A DNA stretch of 43,515 nucleotides from Fermentimonas sp. (GCA_028683355.1 JAQUIZ010000007.1:1-43515), one strand, 5' to 3'. Counted from the first letter of the stretch, positions 27,255 through 35,571 are shown. Translations and numbers: made by a program. The notes: generated from the letters alone by a model not told the origin.

Positions 27255-27659
27255 ATGAGTTTTGAAAATTCAATTATGAACATCTTACTTCGTTACACAT
27301 TATTACCCTTAATAATAGGTCTGTTAATTTTTATAGGCACCTGTTTAATTCCTTCTGATCAGGTTCCCGAAATGCCGGCGGGAATACCATGGGATAAAAT
27401 TGTCCATTTCGGAATGTTTTTTCTCTTATCTGCAGTTTCCTTGTATGATTACTATAAATTTCACAATAATAACCCACGTTTAATCCGATGGTTGTTTTGG
27501 GGATTTTTAGTACCTGTTATTTATGGTGGTATTATAGAATTGCTACAGATGAATTTTTTCTCATCACGCAGTGCTGAGTTAGTGGACTGGATAGCAGATG
27601 TATTGGGGTCACTGGTTGCAACTATACTTGCGATTATTTTTCTACGCAGAAGACGATAA
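27255..27659 (+). CDS. VanZ-family small membrane protein
   Basis: A 134-residue inner-membrane protein with four hydrophobic segments. The family pattern is seen in IPWDKIVHFGMFFLLSA (short loop with Asp/Lys/His before helix two) and in ELLQMNFFSSRSAELVDWIADVLGS, where the acidic and arginine residues before the last helix are conserved in VanZ-like proteins. VanZ was named from a teicoplanin-resistance gene, but chromosomal single copies like this have no known role. The start is uncertain between 27255 and 27276. Confidence 0.85.
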   Translation: MSFENSIMNILLRYTLLPLIIGLLIFIGTCLIPSDQVPEMPAGIPWDKIVHFGMFFLLSAVSLYDYYKFHNNNPRLIRWLFWGFLVPVIYGGIIELLQMNFFSSRSAELVDWIADVLGSLVATILAIIFLRRRR

Positions 27660-27673
27660 TTCAGGAAAAAACA

Positions 27674-27681
27674 TATCTTTG
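27674..27681 (+). promoter_or_regulatory. -7 box of the TlpA-like gene
   Basis: TATCTTTG, 16 bases before the ATG, matches TAnnTTTG; no clear -33 box. It implies a short leader of about ten bases. Confidence 0.4.
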
Positions 27682-27697
27682 TGTAAAATAGTATATT

Positions 27698-28297
27698 ATG
27701 GTTAAAAATCTACTTGTCAGCTTTATTATAATATTATTGGTTTCATGCGGAAATACTTCTCGTAAAAAATCAGACACAGTTGTATTAGATGCCGTAGAAT
27801 CAGAAACTGCAGTTGAACTTACAGAACAAAATAATGATTATCAGTTTTTGGTGAAAGTGGGAGATGCGGCTCCTGATTTTGAAATGCAAATGCCTGATGG
27901 TAGCACTGTAAATCTATCTTCACTTCGCGGTAGGGTGGTAATGCTCCAATTTACTGCCAGTTGGTGTGGAGTTTGCAGAAAGGAGATGCCATACATTGAA
28001 TCAAGAATATGGCAAAGGCACAAAAATAATCCTGAATTTGCACTTTTTGGAATTGACAGAGAGGAGCCTGTTGAGAAGATAGAGGAACTTATTAAGGCTA
28101 CTAAAGTTACTTATCCAATAGGGCTTGATCCTGAGGCCGATATCTTTGGTTTGTATGCTGAACCGGATGCCGGGATAACACGTAATGTAATAATTGACAG
28201 AGATGGTAAAATTATTATGTTAACCCGTCTTTTTGAAGAAGAAGAATTTAATCAGATGGTTCAGATAATAGACCAGTCGCTTCAAAATACTTTATAG
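27698..28297 (+). CDS. TlpA/ResA-like thioredoxin lipoprotein
   Basis: A 199-residue predicted lipoprotein (lipobox LLVSC, Cys17) with a thioredoxin-like domain of the AhpC-TSA/TlpA type from about residue 52. The redox motif is CGVC (Cys90, Cys93) in FTASWCGVCRKEMPYIE. The characteristic insertion is seen in VTYPIGLDPEADIFGLYAEPDAG, and the cis-proline region is replaced by GITRNVIID. It probably acts as a thiol-disulfide reductase in the periplasm, tethered to a membrane. A specific partner cannot be deduced. Confidence 0.9.
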   Translation: MVKNLLVSFIIILLVSCGNTSRKKSDTVVLDAVESETAVELTEQNNDYQFLVKVGDAAPDFEMQMPDGSTVNLSSLRGRVVMLQFTASWCGVCRKEMPYIESRIWQRHKNNPEFALFGIDREEPVEKIEELIKATKVTYPIGLDPEADIFGLYAEPDAGITRNVIIDRDGKIIMLTRLFEEEEFNQMVQIIDQSLQNTL

Positions 28298-28334
28298 CTT
28301 TTTAGTTGTTTTTGATTCAATAAAATTCAGTATT

Positions 28335-28799
28335 ATGAAATATGAAGATTTAAAGATTTTAGATGAATTAAGAGAAAAAGGAAGTATTACAGAGGAAGAA
28401 TATCAGCGAGAGAAAGAAAAAATCCTTAACGATAGTAGTACTTCTTTTAACGTAGGAAAGAAACCATTATTCGGCATGACGGAAAATACATATATTATGC
28501 TGATGCACCTTACTCAGTTTGCAGGAGTTTTAATTCCACTTGCAGGTTTTATAGTTCCAATACTTATGTGGGTTGCCAACAAGGATAATAATGGAAATGT
28601 TGATTTACATGGTAAAAACATTCTAAATTTCATGATCAGCTTTGCAATATATGCAGCAGTAGCTACAATTACAATAATCGGTATTCCTGTTGCAGTAGTT
28701 ATTGGGATATTGTATATAGTTTTTGTAATTATAGCAACAGTAAAAGCCAACAACGGTGAATACTGGAAATATCCGTTGACGATACAATTCATTAAATAA
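28335..28799 (+). CDS. Membrane protein with N-terminal SHOCT-like and DUF4870 domains
   Basis: A 154-residue protein. Residues 4-30 (LKILDELREKGSITEEEYQR) look like a SHOCT motif, here at the N-terminus, followed by a DUF4870/Tic20-like membrane domain with three hydrophobic segments (about 57-77, 92-118 and 120-142) and the NLLGKNILNF-type HGKNILNFMISF signature. Function unknown. Its stop codon overlaps the ftsE start by one base (TAATG), indicating translational coupling with ftsE. Confidence 0.78.
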   Translation: MKYEDLKILDELREKGSITEEEYQREKEKILNDSSTSFNVGKKPLFGMTENTYIMLMHLTQFAGVLIPLAGFIVPILMWVANKDNNGNVDLHGKNILNFMISFAIYAAVATITIIGIPVAVVIGILYIVFVIIATVKANNGEYWKYPLTIQFIK

Positions 28800-29470
28800 T
28801 GATTAAAGAACATATAGTAAACTATTCAAATGTACAATTAAACCGCGAAGAGAACATTATACTTCGCAATGTCAATCTCACGGTAAATAGGGGTGACTTT
28901 TTGTATATAATAGGAAAAGTAGGATCAGGTAAAAGCACTCTCATGAAAAGCATGTATGCAGAATTGCCTATTGATGATGGTAGTGCACGTGTGTTTGACT
29001 ATGAACTTGCAACAATTAAGCGACGACTTGTACCCTTCCTAAGAAGGAAAATAGGGATAGTATTTCAGGATTTTCAACTCCTGATAGATCGTACAGTAGA
29101 AAAAAATCTAGAGTTCGTTCTTCGTGCAACAGACTGGAAAAATAAGCGTGAAATTAAAGACCGCATTAATGAAGTATTGATACTGGTTGGGATGCAAAAC
29201 AAGGCTTATAAAATGCCTCATGAATTATCAGGTGGTGAACAGCAAAGAGTGGTGATTGCAAGAGCGTTGCTCAATTCTCCTGCACTTATATTAGCAGATG
29301 AACCAACAGGTAATCTTGATCCGGAAACAGGTAGTCAGATAGTTTCACTTCTTCAGGATATCTCAGGCAGGGGTACAGCGGTTATAATGTCGACTCACAA
29401 CTATTCCATTGTTCAGGCCTTTCCAGGCAAAATTATGCGATGTGAAGATATGAACTTAATTTCTATGTAA
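28799..29470 (+). CDS. ftsE: FtsE-like ABC transporter ATP-binding protein
   Basis: A 223-residue ATPase of the FtsE/LolD class. In FtsE, ATP hydrolysis with the membrane partner FtsX activates peptidoglycan hydrolases at the division site. Visible are Walker [10 protein letters not shown], the Q-loop in [11 protein letters not shown], the signature [15 protein letters not shown], Walker [14 protein letters not shown], and the switch histidine in STHNYS. FtsX is not adjacent. Instead the gene is coupled to a DUF4870 membrane protein. A LolD- or MacB-type role cannot be fully excluded, but the length and the FQDFQLL segment are typical of FtsE. Confidence 0.85.
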   Translation: MIKEHIVNYSNVQLNREENIILRNVNLTVNRGDFLYIIGKVGSGKSTLMKSMYAELPIDDGSARVFDYELATIKRRLVPFLRRKIGIVFQDFQLLIDRTVEKNLEFVLRATDWKNKREIKDRINEVLILVGMQNKAYKMPHELSGGEQQRVVIARALLNSPALILADEPTGNLDPETGSQIVSLLQDISGRGTAVIMSTHNYSIVQAFPGKIMRCEDMNLISM

Positions 29471-29521
29471 TTTTCATTATACAGTTTGACTTTTCTTAAT
29501 GATATTACTCTTTTAATATTG

Positions 29522-29553
29522 GAACATTGATAAACTATCGTTACTCAATGTTC
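29522..29553. promoter_or_regulatory. Inverted repeat upstream of pyrG
   Basis: GAACATTGA (29522-29530) and its exact complement TCAATGTTC (29545-29553) are separated by 14 bases, in which AAC and GTT can add three further pairs around a TATC loop. It covers the place where the -33 box of pyrG would lie. It is a candidate operator. It lacks the T-run of a terminator. Confidence 0.45.
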
Positions 29554-29564
29554 TAAAAAATACG

Positions 29565-29572
29565 TACCTTTG
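29565..29572 (+). promoter_or_regulatory. -7 box of pyrG
   Basis: TACCTTTG, 35 bases before the GTG start. The -33 region is occupied by an inverted repeat and has no TTTG, so this promoter may depend on an activator or be controlled at that repeat. Confidence 0.45.
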
Positions 29573-29607
29573 CATCTTCAAAAAAATAATAAAAATACAT
29601 CACAATC

Positions 29608-31227
29608 GTGGCTGACACAAAGTACATATTTGTAACCGGAGGCGTTGTTTCTTCTTTAGGGAAGGGAATAATTGCATCGTCACTTGGTAAATTATTGCAG
29701 GCAAGAGGATATAAAGTAACAATTCAAAAGTTTGATCCGTATATTAATGTAGATCCGGGAACTTTAAATCCTTATGAACATGGAGAATGTTATGTTACAG
29801 TCGATGGACATGAGGCTGATCTTGACTTAGGACATTACGAAAGATTCCTTAATATTCAGACTACAAAAGAAAACAATATTACAACCGGTCGTATATATCA
29901 GAATGTAATTTTGAAAGAGAGACGCGGTGATTTTCTGGGAAAAACCGTTCAGGTTATCCCGCATATAACTGATGAAATAAAACGTAATATTAAATCTTTA
30001 GGAATAAAGAACAAATTTGATTTTGTAATATCTGAGATTGGGGGCACAGTAGGAGATATTGAATCCACTCCATATCTGGAAGCAGTTCGTCAGTTAAAAT
30101 GGGAACTCGGAAAAAACTGTTATTGTCTGCACCTTACTTACGTGCCTTATATATCAGCAGCCGGAGAAGTTAAAACAAAACCTACTCAACATTCTGTTAA
30201 AGAGTTGCAGTCTCACGGAATTCAGCCTGATATGCTGGTTTTACGTACTGAGCGCAAGCTTAATAAAGACATACTTGACAAAGTAGCACTATTCTGTAAT
30301 GTGGAGCAAGGGGCAGTAATGCAGTCAGTGGACGTTTCAACAATTTATGAAGTTCCTACTATGATGCAACGCCAGGGCATGGATGAGGTAGTTCTGCGTA
30401 AAATGAACTTAGTACCCGGTGAAAGCCCAAAAATGGAAGCATGGAATGCATTTCTTCAAAAAAGGAAAGATGCTAAAAAACATGTGAAAATAAAATTAGT
30501 AGGTAAATATGCCGAACTTCCCGATGCATATAAATCAATAACAGAGTCTCTCTCTCAGGCTGCAATTTATAATGATAGAAAATTGATTCTGGATCTATAT
30601 CAATCGGAGAAAATTACAGAAGAGAATGTAGCTGAACAACTGAAAGATGCAGATGGAATAGTTGTTGCACCCGGTTTCGGACAGAGGGGGATAGAAGGTA
30701 AATTTATTGCCTTAAAATATGCAAGAGAGAATGATATACCCACATTTGGTATTTGTCTTGGAATGCAATGTATGGTAATTGAATATGCCCGTTCTGTAAT
30801 GAATTTAACCGGTGCAAACTCAACAGAAATGGACCCGAAAGCAGAAGACAAAGTTATCGACCTGATGGAAGAGCAGAAACATATTACTAATATGGGCGCT
30901 TCAATGCGTCTTGGAGCTTATGATTGTATCCTTAAAAAAGGATATTTGGCATACAAGGCATATGGTAAGTCTAAAATACAGGAACGCCATCGTCACAGGT
31001 ATGAATTCAATAATAAATATAAAACAGAATTTGAGTCAGCTGGTATGAAATGTACAGGGATAAATCCAGATTCTGACTTGGTAGAGATAGTTGAGGTCCC
31101 CGGTTTAAGATGGTATATTGGTACCCAATTTCATCCTGAATATAATAGTACAGTTATTTCACCAAATCCGCTGTTTATGAGTTTTATGGCAGCAGCAGCA
31201 CTTACAAAAGAAATCAGAAAAAAATAA
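29608..31227 (+). CDS. pyrG: CTP synthase (PyrG)
   Basis: Converts UTP to CTP using ATP and glutamine. The 539-residue protein has an N-terminal amidoligase domain (YIFVTGGVVSSLGKGIIASS, the P-loop; VDPGTLNPYEHGECYV; SEIGGTVGDIES) and a C-terminal class I glutamine amidotransferase domain (GFGQRGIEGK, nucleophile in GICLGMQCMV, and FHPEYNS with the catalytic His and Glu). It starts with GTG at 29608: the family's conserved N-terminus TKYIFVTGG follows at once and no nearby ATG fits. yidC follows after 13 bases, probably cotranscribed. Confidence 0.98.
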   Translation: MADTKYIFVTGGVVSSLGKGIIASSLGKLLQARGYKVTIQKFDPYINVDPGTLNPYEHGECYVTVDGHEADLDLGHYERFLNIQTTKENNITTGRIYQNVILKERRGDFLGKTVQVIPHITDEIKRNIKSLGIKNKFDFVISEIGGTVGDIESTPYLEAVRQLKWELGKNCYCLHLTYVPYISAAGEVKTKPTQHSVKELQSHGIQPDMLVLRTERKLNKDILDKVALFCNVEQGAVMQSVDVSTIYEVPTMMQRQGMDEVVLRKMNLVPGESPKMEAWNAFLQKRKDAKKHVKIKLVGKYAELPDAYKSITESLSQAAIYNDRKLILDLYQSEKITEENVAEQLKDADGIVVAPGFGQRGIEGKFIALKYARENDIPTFGICLGMQCMVIEYARSVMNLTGANSTEMDPKAEDKVIDLMEEQKHITNMGASMRLGAYDCILKKGYLAYKAYGKSKIQERHRHRYEFNNKYKTEFESAGMKCTGINPDSDLVEIVEVPGLRWYIGTQFHPEYNSTVISPNPLFMSFMAAAALTKEIRKK

Positions 31228-31240
31228 TTCTAAGGAGTTA

Positions 31241-33220
31241 ATGGATAAAAATACAGTTATAGGTTTACTGTTGATTACCGCGATCATAGTAGTTTTCACG
31301 ATATACAACAGACCTAGTCAGGAACAAATTGCAGAACAACAACGTCTGCGGGATTCTACCGCATTGGTTCAAGCACAGCGTGCAGAAATTGCAGCAGAGT
31401 CGGAACTACAACCGGCTAATAATCATCTAAATGATGACTCAGTTATTAATCAAGGTTCAAATGTGTCAGACTTTTTCAGTGCCGGCACTCCATATAATGA
31501 AGTTGTAGCCGACTCAGCATCAGGGAATTTAAATTTGGTTGAAGAAACAGCTAAAGAAGAAATAGTTGTTCTGGAAAATGAGAAATTGCGACTTCTATTA
31601 AATACCCATGGAGGGAAAATTCAGTCGGTTCAACTGAAAGAATATCTGCATTATAAAGGTGACAGTTTATATCTTTTTGATAATAATCAAGAATCCAGAT
31701 TTAACCTGGAGTTATTCAATCGAAATAGTTTAAGAATATCTACCGAAAATGAATTGTTTACACCAATCCGAAGTGCAGATGGTAAATCGGTAATTATGCG
31801 TTTACAACACTCCCCTGAACAGTATATTGATTTAGTATACACGCTTCCAGAGGATGAATATATGTTAGACTTTGACATTCGGATTTCAGGTATGAGAAAC
31901 GGTCTGCATCCTGAAAGTCTTACAAACTTCAGGTTGAACTGGGAGCAAAAGGTAAGACAACAGGAGAAGGGACGTGCATTCGAAAATCGTTATTCGCGTA
32001 TTCACTATAAATTCGACAGACAGGATGATAATAAACTGAGCGAATCAAAAAATGACCAAAAAGAACTTTCAGATCCTATAAAATGGTTTGCTTTTAAAGA
32101 TCAGTACTTTTCTGCGATTGTAATTGGTGATAAACCATTTAGTAACACAATACTCACATCAGAACTACTCAATGATTCCGCATATATAAAAGACTACAAA
32201 GCCGAAGTTTGGGCTCCTGTGGAGATCAGTACAGAGAGTGATCTTATAAGTGCCGGATTCAATTATTACTTTGGTCCTGTTCATTATAACACACTGAAGG
32301 CATATGATGATGGGGTAAGCAACAATTCAGATAAGCTCGAACTTGAAGAAATTGTGAGTCTTGGTTACAAATGGCTTAGCTGGGTCAATAAATGGTTTGT
32401 AATACCTGTGTTTAATTTTTTCCTCTCTTTAAACTGGAGCATGGGGCTTATTATTCTTATTTTAACCTTGATGGTCAAAATCGTTATTTCGCCGTTGACA
32501 TATAAATCTTATATGTCTTCAGCTAAAATGCGTGTTTTGCGACCACAGATTCAGGAAATAGAGAAAAAATACCCTGGTCAAGAACAGGATATGATGATGA
32601 AAAGGCAACAAGCAACAATGGAACTATACAGTAAAGCAGGTGTAAGTCCTATGAGTGGTTGTCTGCCTATGCTTATTCAGATGCCTGTATTATTAGCTCT
32701 GTTTTTCTTCTTCCCATCAGCTATTGAACTACGTCAACAAAGTTTTCTTTGGGCAGATGACCTTTCAACTTTTGACTCATTAATTTCATGGAGTGGGAAT
32801 ATCCCTATAATTACCAGGTTTTTAGGTAACCATATTAGTATATTCTGTTTGTTGATGACAGTAACCAACGTTATATATACTAAATATAATATGTCTGCTA
32901 TGGATACAGGTCAGCAGACAATGGCCGGCATGAAAAGTATGCCATTAATCATGAGTATTTTTATGTTTTTCTTCCTAAACTCGTATCCTGCAGGGTTAAA
33001 CTACTATTACTTCCTTTCTACGTTAATTACAATAGTAATTACAACTATCATGAAGAAAGTTATAGATGAAGAAAAAATTCTAGCACAATTAGAAGAAAAT
33101 AAGAGGAAACCTAAAAAGAAATCAGGTTTTATGGCCCGTTTGCAAGAAGCTCAAAAATTACAGGAAAAGCAAGCTCGTGAGCAAGCAAAGCAAAATGCAA
33201 AAAGGAATTATCGAAAATAG
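31241..33220 (+). CDS. yidC: Membrane protein insertase YidC
   Basis: Inserts and folds inner-membrane proteins, alone or with SecYEG. The 659-residue protein has the Gram-negative layout: an N-terminal helix (VIGLLLITAIIVVFTIY), a large periplasmic beta-sandwich (about 85-375), then the conserved five-helix core with WSMGLIILILTLMVKIVISPLTYKSY, MSGCLPMLIQMPVLLALFFFF and SYPAGLNYYYFLSTLITI. The C-terminus is a basic, coiled tail rich in Lys, Gln and Ala (KLQEKQAREQAKQNAKRN), possibly contacting ribosomes. Directly downstream of pyrG, as in many Bacteroidota. Confidence 0.98.
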   Translation: MDKNTVIGLLLITAIIVVFTIYNRPSQEQIAEQQRLRDSTALVQAQRAEIAAESELQPANNHLNDDSVINQGSNVSDFFSAGTPYNEVVADSASGNLNLVEETAKEEIVVLENEKLRLLLNTHGGKIQSVQLKEYLHYKGDSLYLFDNNQESRFNLELFNRNSLRISTENELFTPIRSADGKSVIMRLQHSPEQYIDLVYTLPEDEYMLDFDIRISGMRNGLHPESLTNFRLNWEQKVRQQEKGRAFENRYSRIHYKFDRQDDNKLSESKNDQKELSDPIKWFAFKDQYFSAIVIGDKPFSNTILTSELLNDSAYIKDYKAEVWAPVEISTESDLISAGFNYYFGPVHYNTLKAYDDGVSNNSDKLELEEIVSLGYKWLSWVNKWFVIPVFNFFLSLNWSMGLIILILTLMVKIVISPLTYKSYMSSAKMRVLRPQIQEIEKKYPGQEQDMMMKRQQATMELYSKAGVSPMSGCLPMLIQMPVLLALFFFFPSAIELRQQSFLWADDLSTFDSLISWSGNIPIITRFLGNHISIFCLLMTVTNVIYTKYNMSAMDTGQQTMAGMKSMPLIMSIFMFFFLNSYPAGLNYYYFLSTLITIVITTIMKKVIDEEKILAQLEENKRKPKKKSGFMARLQEAQKLQEKQAREQAKQNAKRNYRK

Positions 33221-33226
33221 TTTTGA

Positions 33227-33259
33227 TTTGCTAATGTGAACTTATTTTTTATATATTTG
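33227..33259 (+). promoter_or_regulatory. Promoter of the acidic small-protein gene
   Basis: TTTG (33227-33230), 21 bases, TATATTTG (33252-33259), followed 33 bases later by the ATG. A complete match to the Bacteroidota promoter pattern, indicating transcription independent of pyrG-yidC. Confidence 0.6.
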
Positions 33260-33292
33260 TTTTAACTAAATACACATCTAAAAAGTTTTGTT

Positions 33293-33616
33293 ATGAGCGA
33301 AGAAAAGAAAGAACTTGAATATGACGAAGAAGATTCCCTGAGATTTATTCAAGAACACCTTCCAGAAGAAATGAAGGATGAGTTTTCCGATGATGAGATC
33401 AACTATATAGTTGATCTGATTTATGAGTTTTATGAGGATAAGGGATTTCTGGATGCGAGTGAAGAATCAGAAATTGAAATTGACGAAGACGAATTATTGG
33501 ATTACATCTTTGATAATGCCCGTAAAGACAATATTAGGGAATATACTGATGAACAGATAGAAGCTATAGTAGCAGGTGAATTGGCATACTGCGATACTCT
33601 AAATTTGTTCGATTAA
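33293..33616 (+). CDS. Highly acidic 107-residue hypothetical protein
   Basis: A small soluble protein with no signal peptide or membrane segment. About a third of its residues are Asp or Glu, in runs such as EYDEEDSLRFIQEHLPEEM, EIEIDEDELLDYIFDN and YTDEQIEAIVAGEL. The predicted content is mostly helical with two repeated-looking units, each an acidic start followed by an amphipathic helix (DDEINYIVDLIYEFYED; DEDELLDYIFDNARKD). I recall similar unnamed proteins in Bacteroidales but recognise no named domain. A complete promoter supports it as a real gene. It may share a transcript with the OmpA lipoprotein gene 48 bases downstream. Confidence 0.75.
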   Translation: MSEEKKELEYDEEDSLRFIQEHLPEEMKDEFSDDEINYIVDLIYEFYEDKGFLDASEESEIEIDEDELLDYIFDNARKDNIREYTDEQIEAIVAGELAYCDTLNLFD

Positions 33617-33664
33617 CGAAAACCACTTAACTTAGTATAATTCACCAAAACAAAAAAACTAACT

Positions 33665-34345
33665 ATGAAACAATTTTCAAAATTAATGGTAATTGTATTG
33701 TTGGGTACAGCTCTGATTTTTTCAAGTTGCGGAGCAAACCGAACAGTTCAAGGAGGTGCCATAGGAGCAGGGTCAGGAGCTGCTGTTGGAGCCGGAGTAG
33801 GAGCAATAGCAGGCGGAGGCCGTGGAGCAGCCATAGGGGCAGGTATAGGAGCGATTGTTGGCGGTGCAGCCGGTGCAATCATTGGAAATAGAATGGACAA
33901 GCAAGCTGCTGAGCTGGAGCAAATTGAGGGTGCCCAAGTTGAAAAAGTAAATGAGGGAGAAGCAATTAAAGTGACTTTTGAATCTGGGATTCTTTTTGCT
34001 ACTAATTCAAGTACATTGAATAGCGCATCAAGAACATCACTCGACAAGTTTGCTACTTCATTGCAAAATAATCCTGATACAGATGTAGAAATTTACGGTC
34101 ATACAGACAGTACAGGTAGTGATGCAATTAATAATCCACTCTCGGTACGCCGTGCAGAATCGGTATACAATTATTTAAACTCCAAGGGTGTTTCAGGCCT
34201 GCGAATGTCTTATGAAGGCTTTGGTTCCTCTCAGCCTGTAGCTGATAATAGTACTGCTGCCGGAAGAACTGAAAACAGACGAGTTGAGGTCTTTATACTG
34301 CCAAATGCAAAGATGATACAGGATGCAAAAGAAAAGGCACAATAA
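33665..34345 (+). CDS. OmpA-family lipoprotein with glycine-zipper domain
   Basis: A 226-residue lipoprotein (lipobox LIFSSC, Cys22). Residues about 29-73 are a glycine zipper, a run of G-x3-G spaced glycines with alanine (GAVGAGVGAIAGGG-like), expected to sit in or against a membrane. Residues about 105-215 are an OmpA-like peptidoglycan-binding domain (VTFESGILFATNSSTL, IYGHTDSTGS, NNPLSVRRAESVYNYL, GRTENRRVEVFI). This matches the YiaD type, linking the outer membrane to the cell wall. A strong terminator follows at 34387. Confidence 0.93.
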   Translation: MKQFSKLMVIVLLGTALIFSSCGANRTVQGGAIGAGSGAAVGAGVGAIAGGGRGAAIGAGIGAIVGGAAGAIIGNRMDKQAAELEQIEGAQVEKVNEGEAIKVTFESGILFATNSSTLNSASRTSLDKFATSLQNNPDTDVEIYGHTDSTGSDAINNPLSVRRAESVYNYLNSKGVSGLRMSYEGFGSSQPVADNSTAAGRTENRRVEVFILPNAKMIQDAKEKAQ

Positions 34346-34386
34346 GGATGTTAAATAACTTTTTTTTAAAAAATGAATAAATTTAG

Positions 34387-34417
34387 GATCGCGCTGCTTT
34401 TGTAGCGCGATCTTTTT
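34387..34417 (+). terminator. Strong intrinsic terminator between the OmpA lipoprotein and fRMsr genes
   Basis: GATCGCGCTGC (34387-34397) pairs with GTAGCGCGATC (34402-34412), with one G-U pair, around a TTTT loop, followed by five Ts (34413-34417). It ends only 11 bases before the next start codon, so it could also attenuate expression of that gene. Confidence 0.85.
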
Positions 34418-34428
34418 AAAATGAATTT

Positions 34429-34899
34429 ATGGCTGAAGAATTAAAAATTAAAAAAGGATCAACAAAAGAAGAATTATACTTAGAACTTTACCCACAATTG
34501 AAATCCTTAGTGGAAAGTGAGGAAGACCAGATTGCGAACATGGCAAATATTTCATCTGCACTGAAAGAAACCTTTAATTTCTTTTGGGTTGGATTTTACA
34601 GAGTTATTGGAGAACGACTGGTTTTGGGACCTTTTCAGGGTCCAATAGCTTGTACAAGTATAGCTTTTGGTAAAGGAGTATGTGGTAATTCATGGAAGGA
34701 AGAGAAAATAATAATTGTTCCTGATGTAGATTTATTCCCCGGTCATATTGCCTGTAGTTCATTATCACGTTCTGAAATAGTTGTGCCCGTAATAAGAGAC
34801 AATAAAGTTATTGCAGTATTAGATATAGATAGTGATGAACTTGACTCGTTTAACGAAATTGATGCTGTTAATCTTGAGAAAATTTGTTTGCTTCTATGA
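34429..34899 (+). CDS. msrC: Free methionine-(R)-sulfoxide reductase (GAF domain)
   Basis: Reduces free methionine-(R)-sulfoxide, protecting the methionine pool from oxidation. The 156-residue protein is a single GAF domain. The three redox cysteines of this family are at 75, 85 and 109 (GPIACTSIAFGKGVCG and GHIACSSLSRSEIVVPV), and their spacing of 10 and 24 residues is the same as in the E. coli enzyme. The hydrophobic FFWVGFYRV strand and AVLDIDSDELDSFNEID end are also typical. The start codon lies 11 bases past a strong terminator with no promoter visible between. The 3' end overlaps the convergent upxY gene by six bases. Confidence 0.92.
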   Translation: MAEELKIKKGSTKEELYLELYPQLKSLVESEEDQIANMANISSALKETFNFFWVGFYRVIGERLVLGPFQGPIACTSIAFGKGVCGNSWKEEKIIIVPDVDLFPGHIACSSLSRSEIVVPVIRDNKVIAVLDIDSDELDSFNEIDAVNLEKICLLL

Positions 34900-35409
34900 T
34901 TCTAACTTCTTTACCATATTGGCGTTTATCTCTACTACAGCACATCCTAGTTGAGCAATTCTAATTGCAATATTAGATTTACCTTCAACGTTTACCAGTT
35001 CTCCCTCCAAACCCGAAAGTGGTCCTTTTATTACTTTAATCTTTTCACCTGGTATAAACTCATCGGTGCTAAAGTTAATCGGCTTTTCAGAATAATCAAG
35101 CATGAATCTGAATTTATCCATTTGGTTCTCGGGAATCTCAGTAGGAGCATGTTCACCTCGTAAAACCAGATAACGAAGTACAGATGGTTGAGTTATTACT
35201 ATGCGTTGTTCTTGTTCATCAACCCGTACGAAAATCATCATTGGAATAAGTACACTTTCAATTTTTTTTCTCCGATCGCTCCATTGCCTCACTTCTGTTT
35301 GTACCGGCAGAAAGTTCTCTATTCCTATTTCAGTTAACTTATCTCTTACTTTCTTCTCATGATGCATTTTAACGTAAACAGCAAGCCACCTTTTTTTCGT
35401 CATAATCAC
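34894..35409 (-). CDS. UpxY-type NusG-family transcription antiterminator (orphan)
   Basis: A 171-residue NusG paralogue. The N-terminal NGN domain (about 5-105) has KRWLAVYVKMHHEKKVRDKL and FLPVQTEVRQWSDRRKKIESVLIPMMIFVRV, characteristic of UpxY/LoaP-like proteins. A C-terminal KOW motif follows (FIPGEKIKVIKGPLSGLEGEL). UpxY proteins are known to prevent premature termination in capsular-polysaccharide operons of Bacteroides, where they are the first gene. Here no polysaccharide genes lie downstream: the next DNA is the convergent msrC gene. A -7 box TATATTTG lies at 35439-35432. The start could also be the ATG two codons downstream. Confidence 0.85.
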   Translation of the reverse strand: MIMTKKRWLAVYVKMHHEKKVRDKLTEIGIENFLPVQTEVRQWSDRRKKIESVLIPMMIFVRVDEQEQRIVITQPSVLRYLVLRGEHAPTEIPENQMDKFRFMLDYSEKPINFSTDEFIPGEKIKVIKGPLSGLEGELVNVEGKSNIAIRIAQLGCAVVEINANMVKKLES

Positions 35410-35533
35410 TATTTTACTATTTAGAAGTCTGCAAATATAATGAAAAATCGATATCAGTAACAGGTTCGTTTAATGTCATACTTTTAAAACTGTTAACATT
35501 ATGAAAATTACTAAATGACCTCCATTTTTACAT

Positions 35534-35541
35534 TAAATTTG
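35534..35541 (+). promoter_or_regulatory. -7 box of the GHL10 gene
   Basis: TAAATTTG, 30 bases before the ATG at 35572. A second match (TACATTTG, 35559-35566) is closer to the ATG and would leave almost no leader, so the first is preferred. No clear -33 box. Confidence 0.4.
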
Positions 35542-35571
35542 TAGATAATAATAATATATACATTTGAGTTA

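Noticed and set aside
33730-33890. GGAGC-rich stretch as a DNA tandem repeat
   Set aside because: The repetition follows from the glycine-zipper protein sequence and is not periodic at the DNA level.
33748-34047. Ala/Pro-rich 99-residue frame opposite the glycine zipper
   Set aside because: It is the reverse reading of glycine and alanine codons in the OmpA lipoprotein gene.
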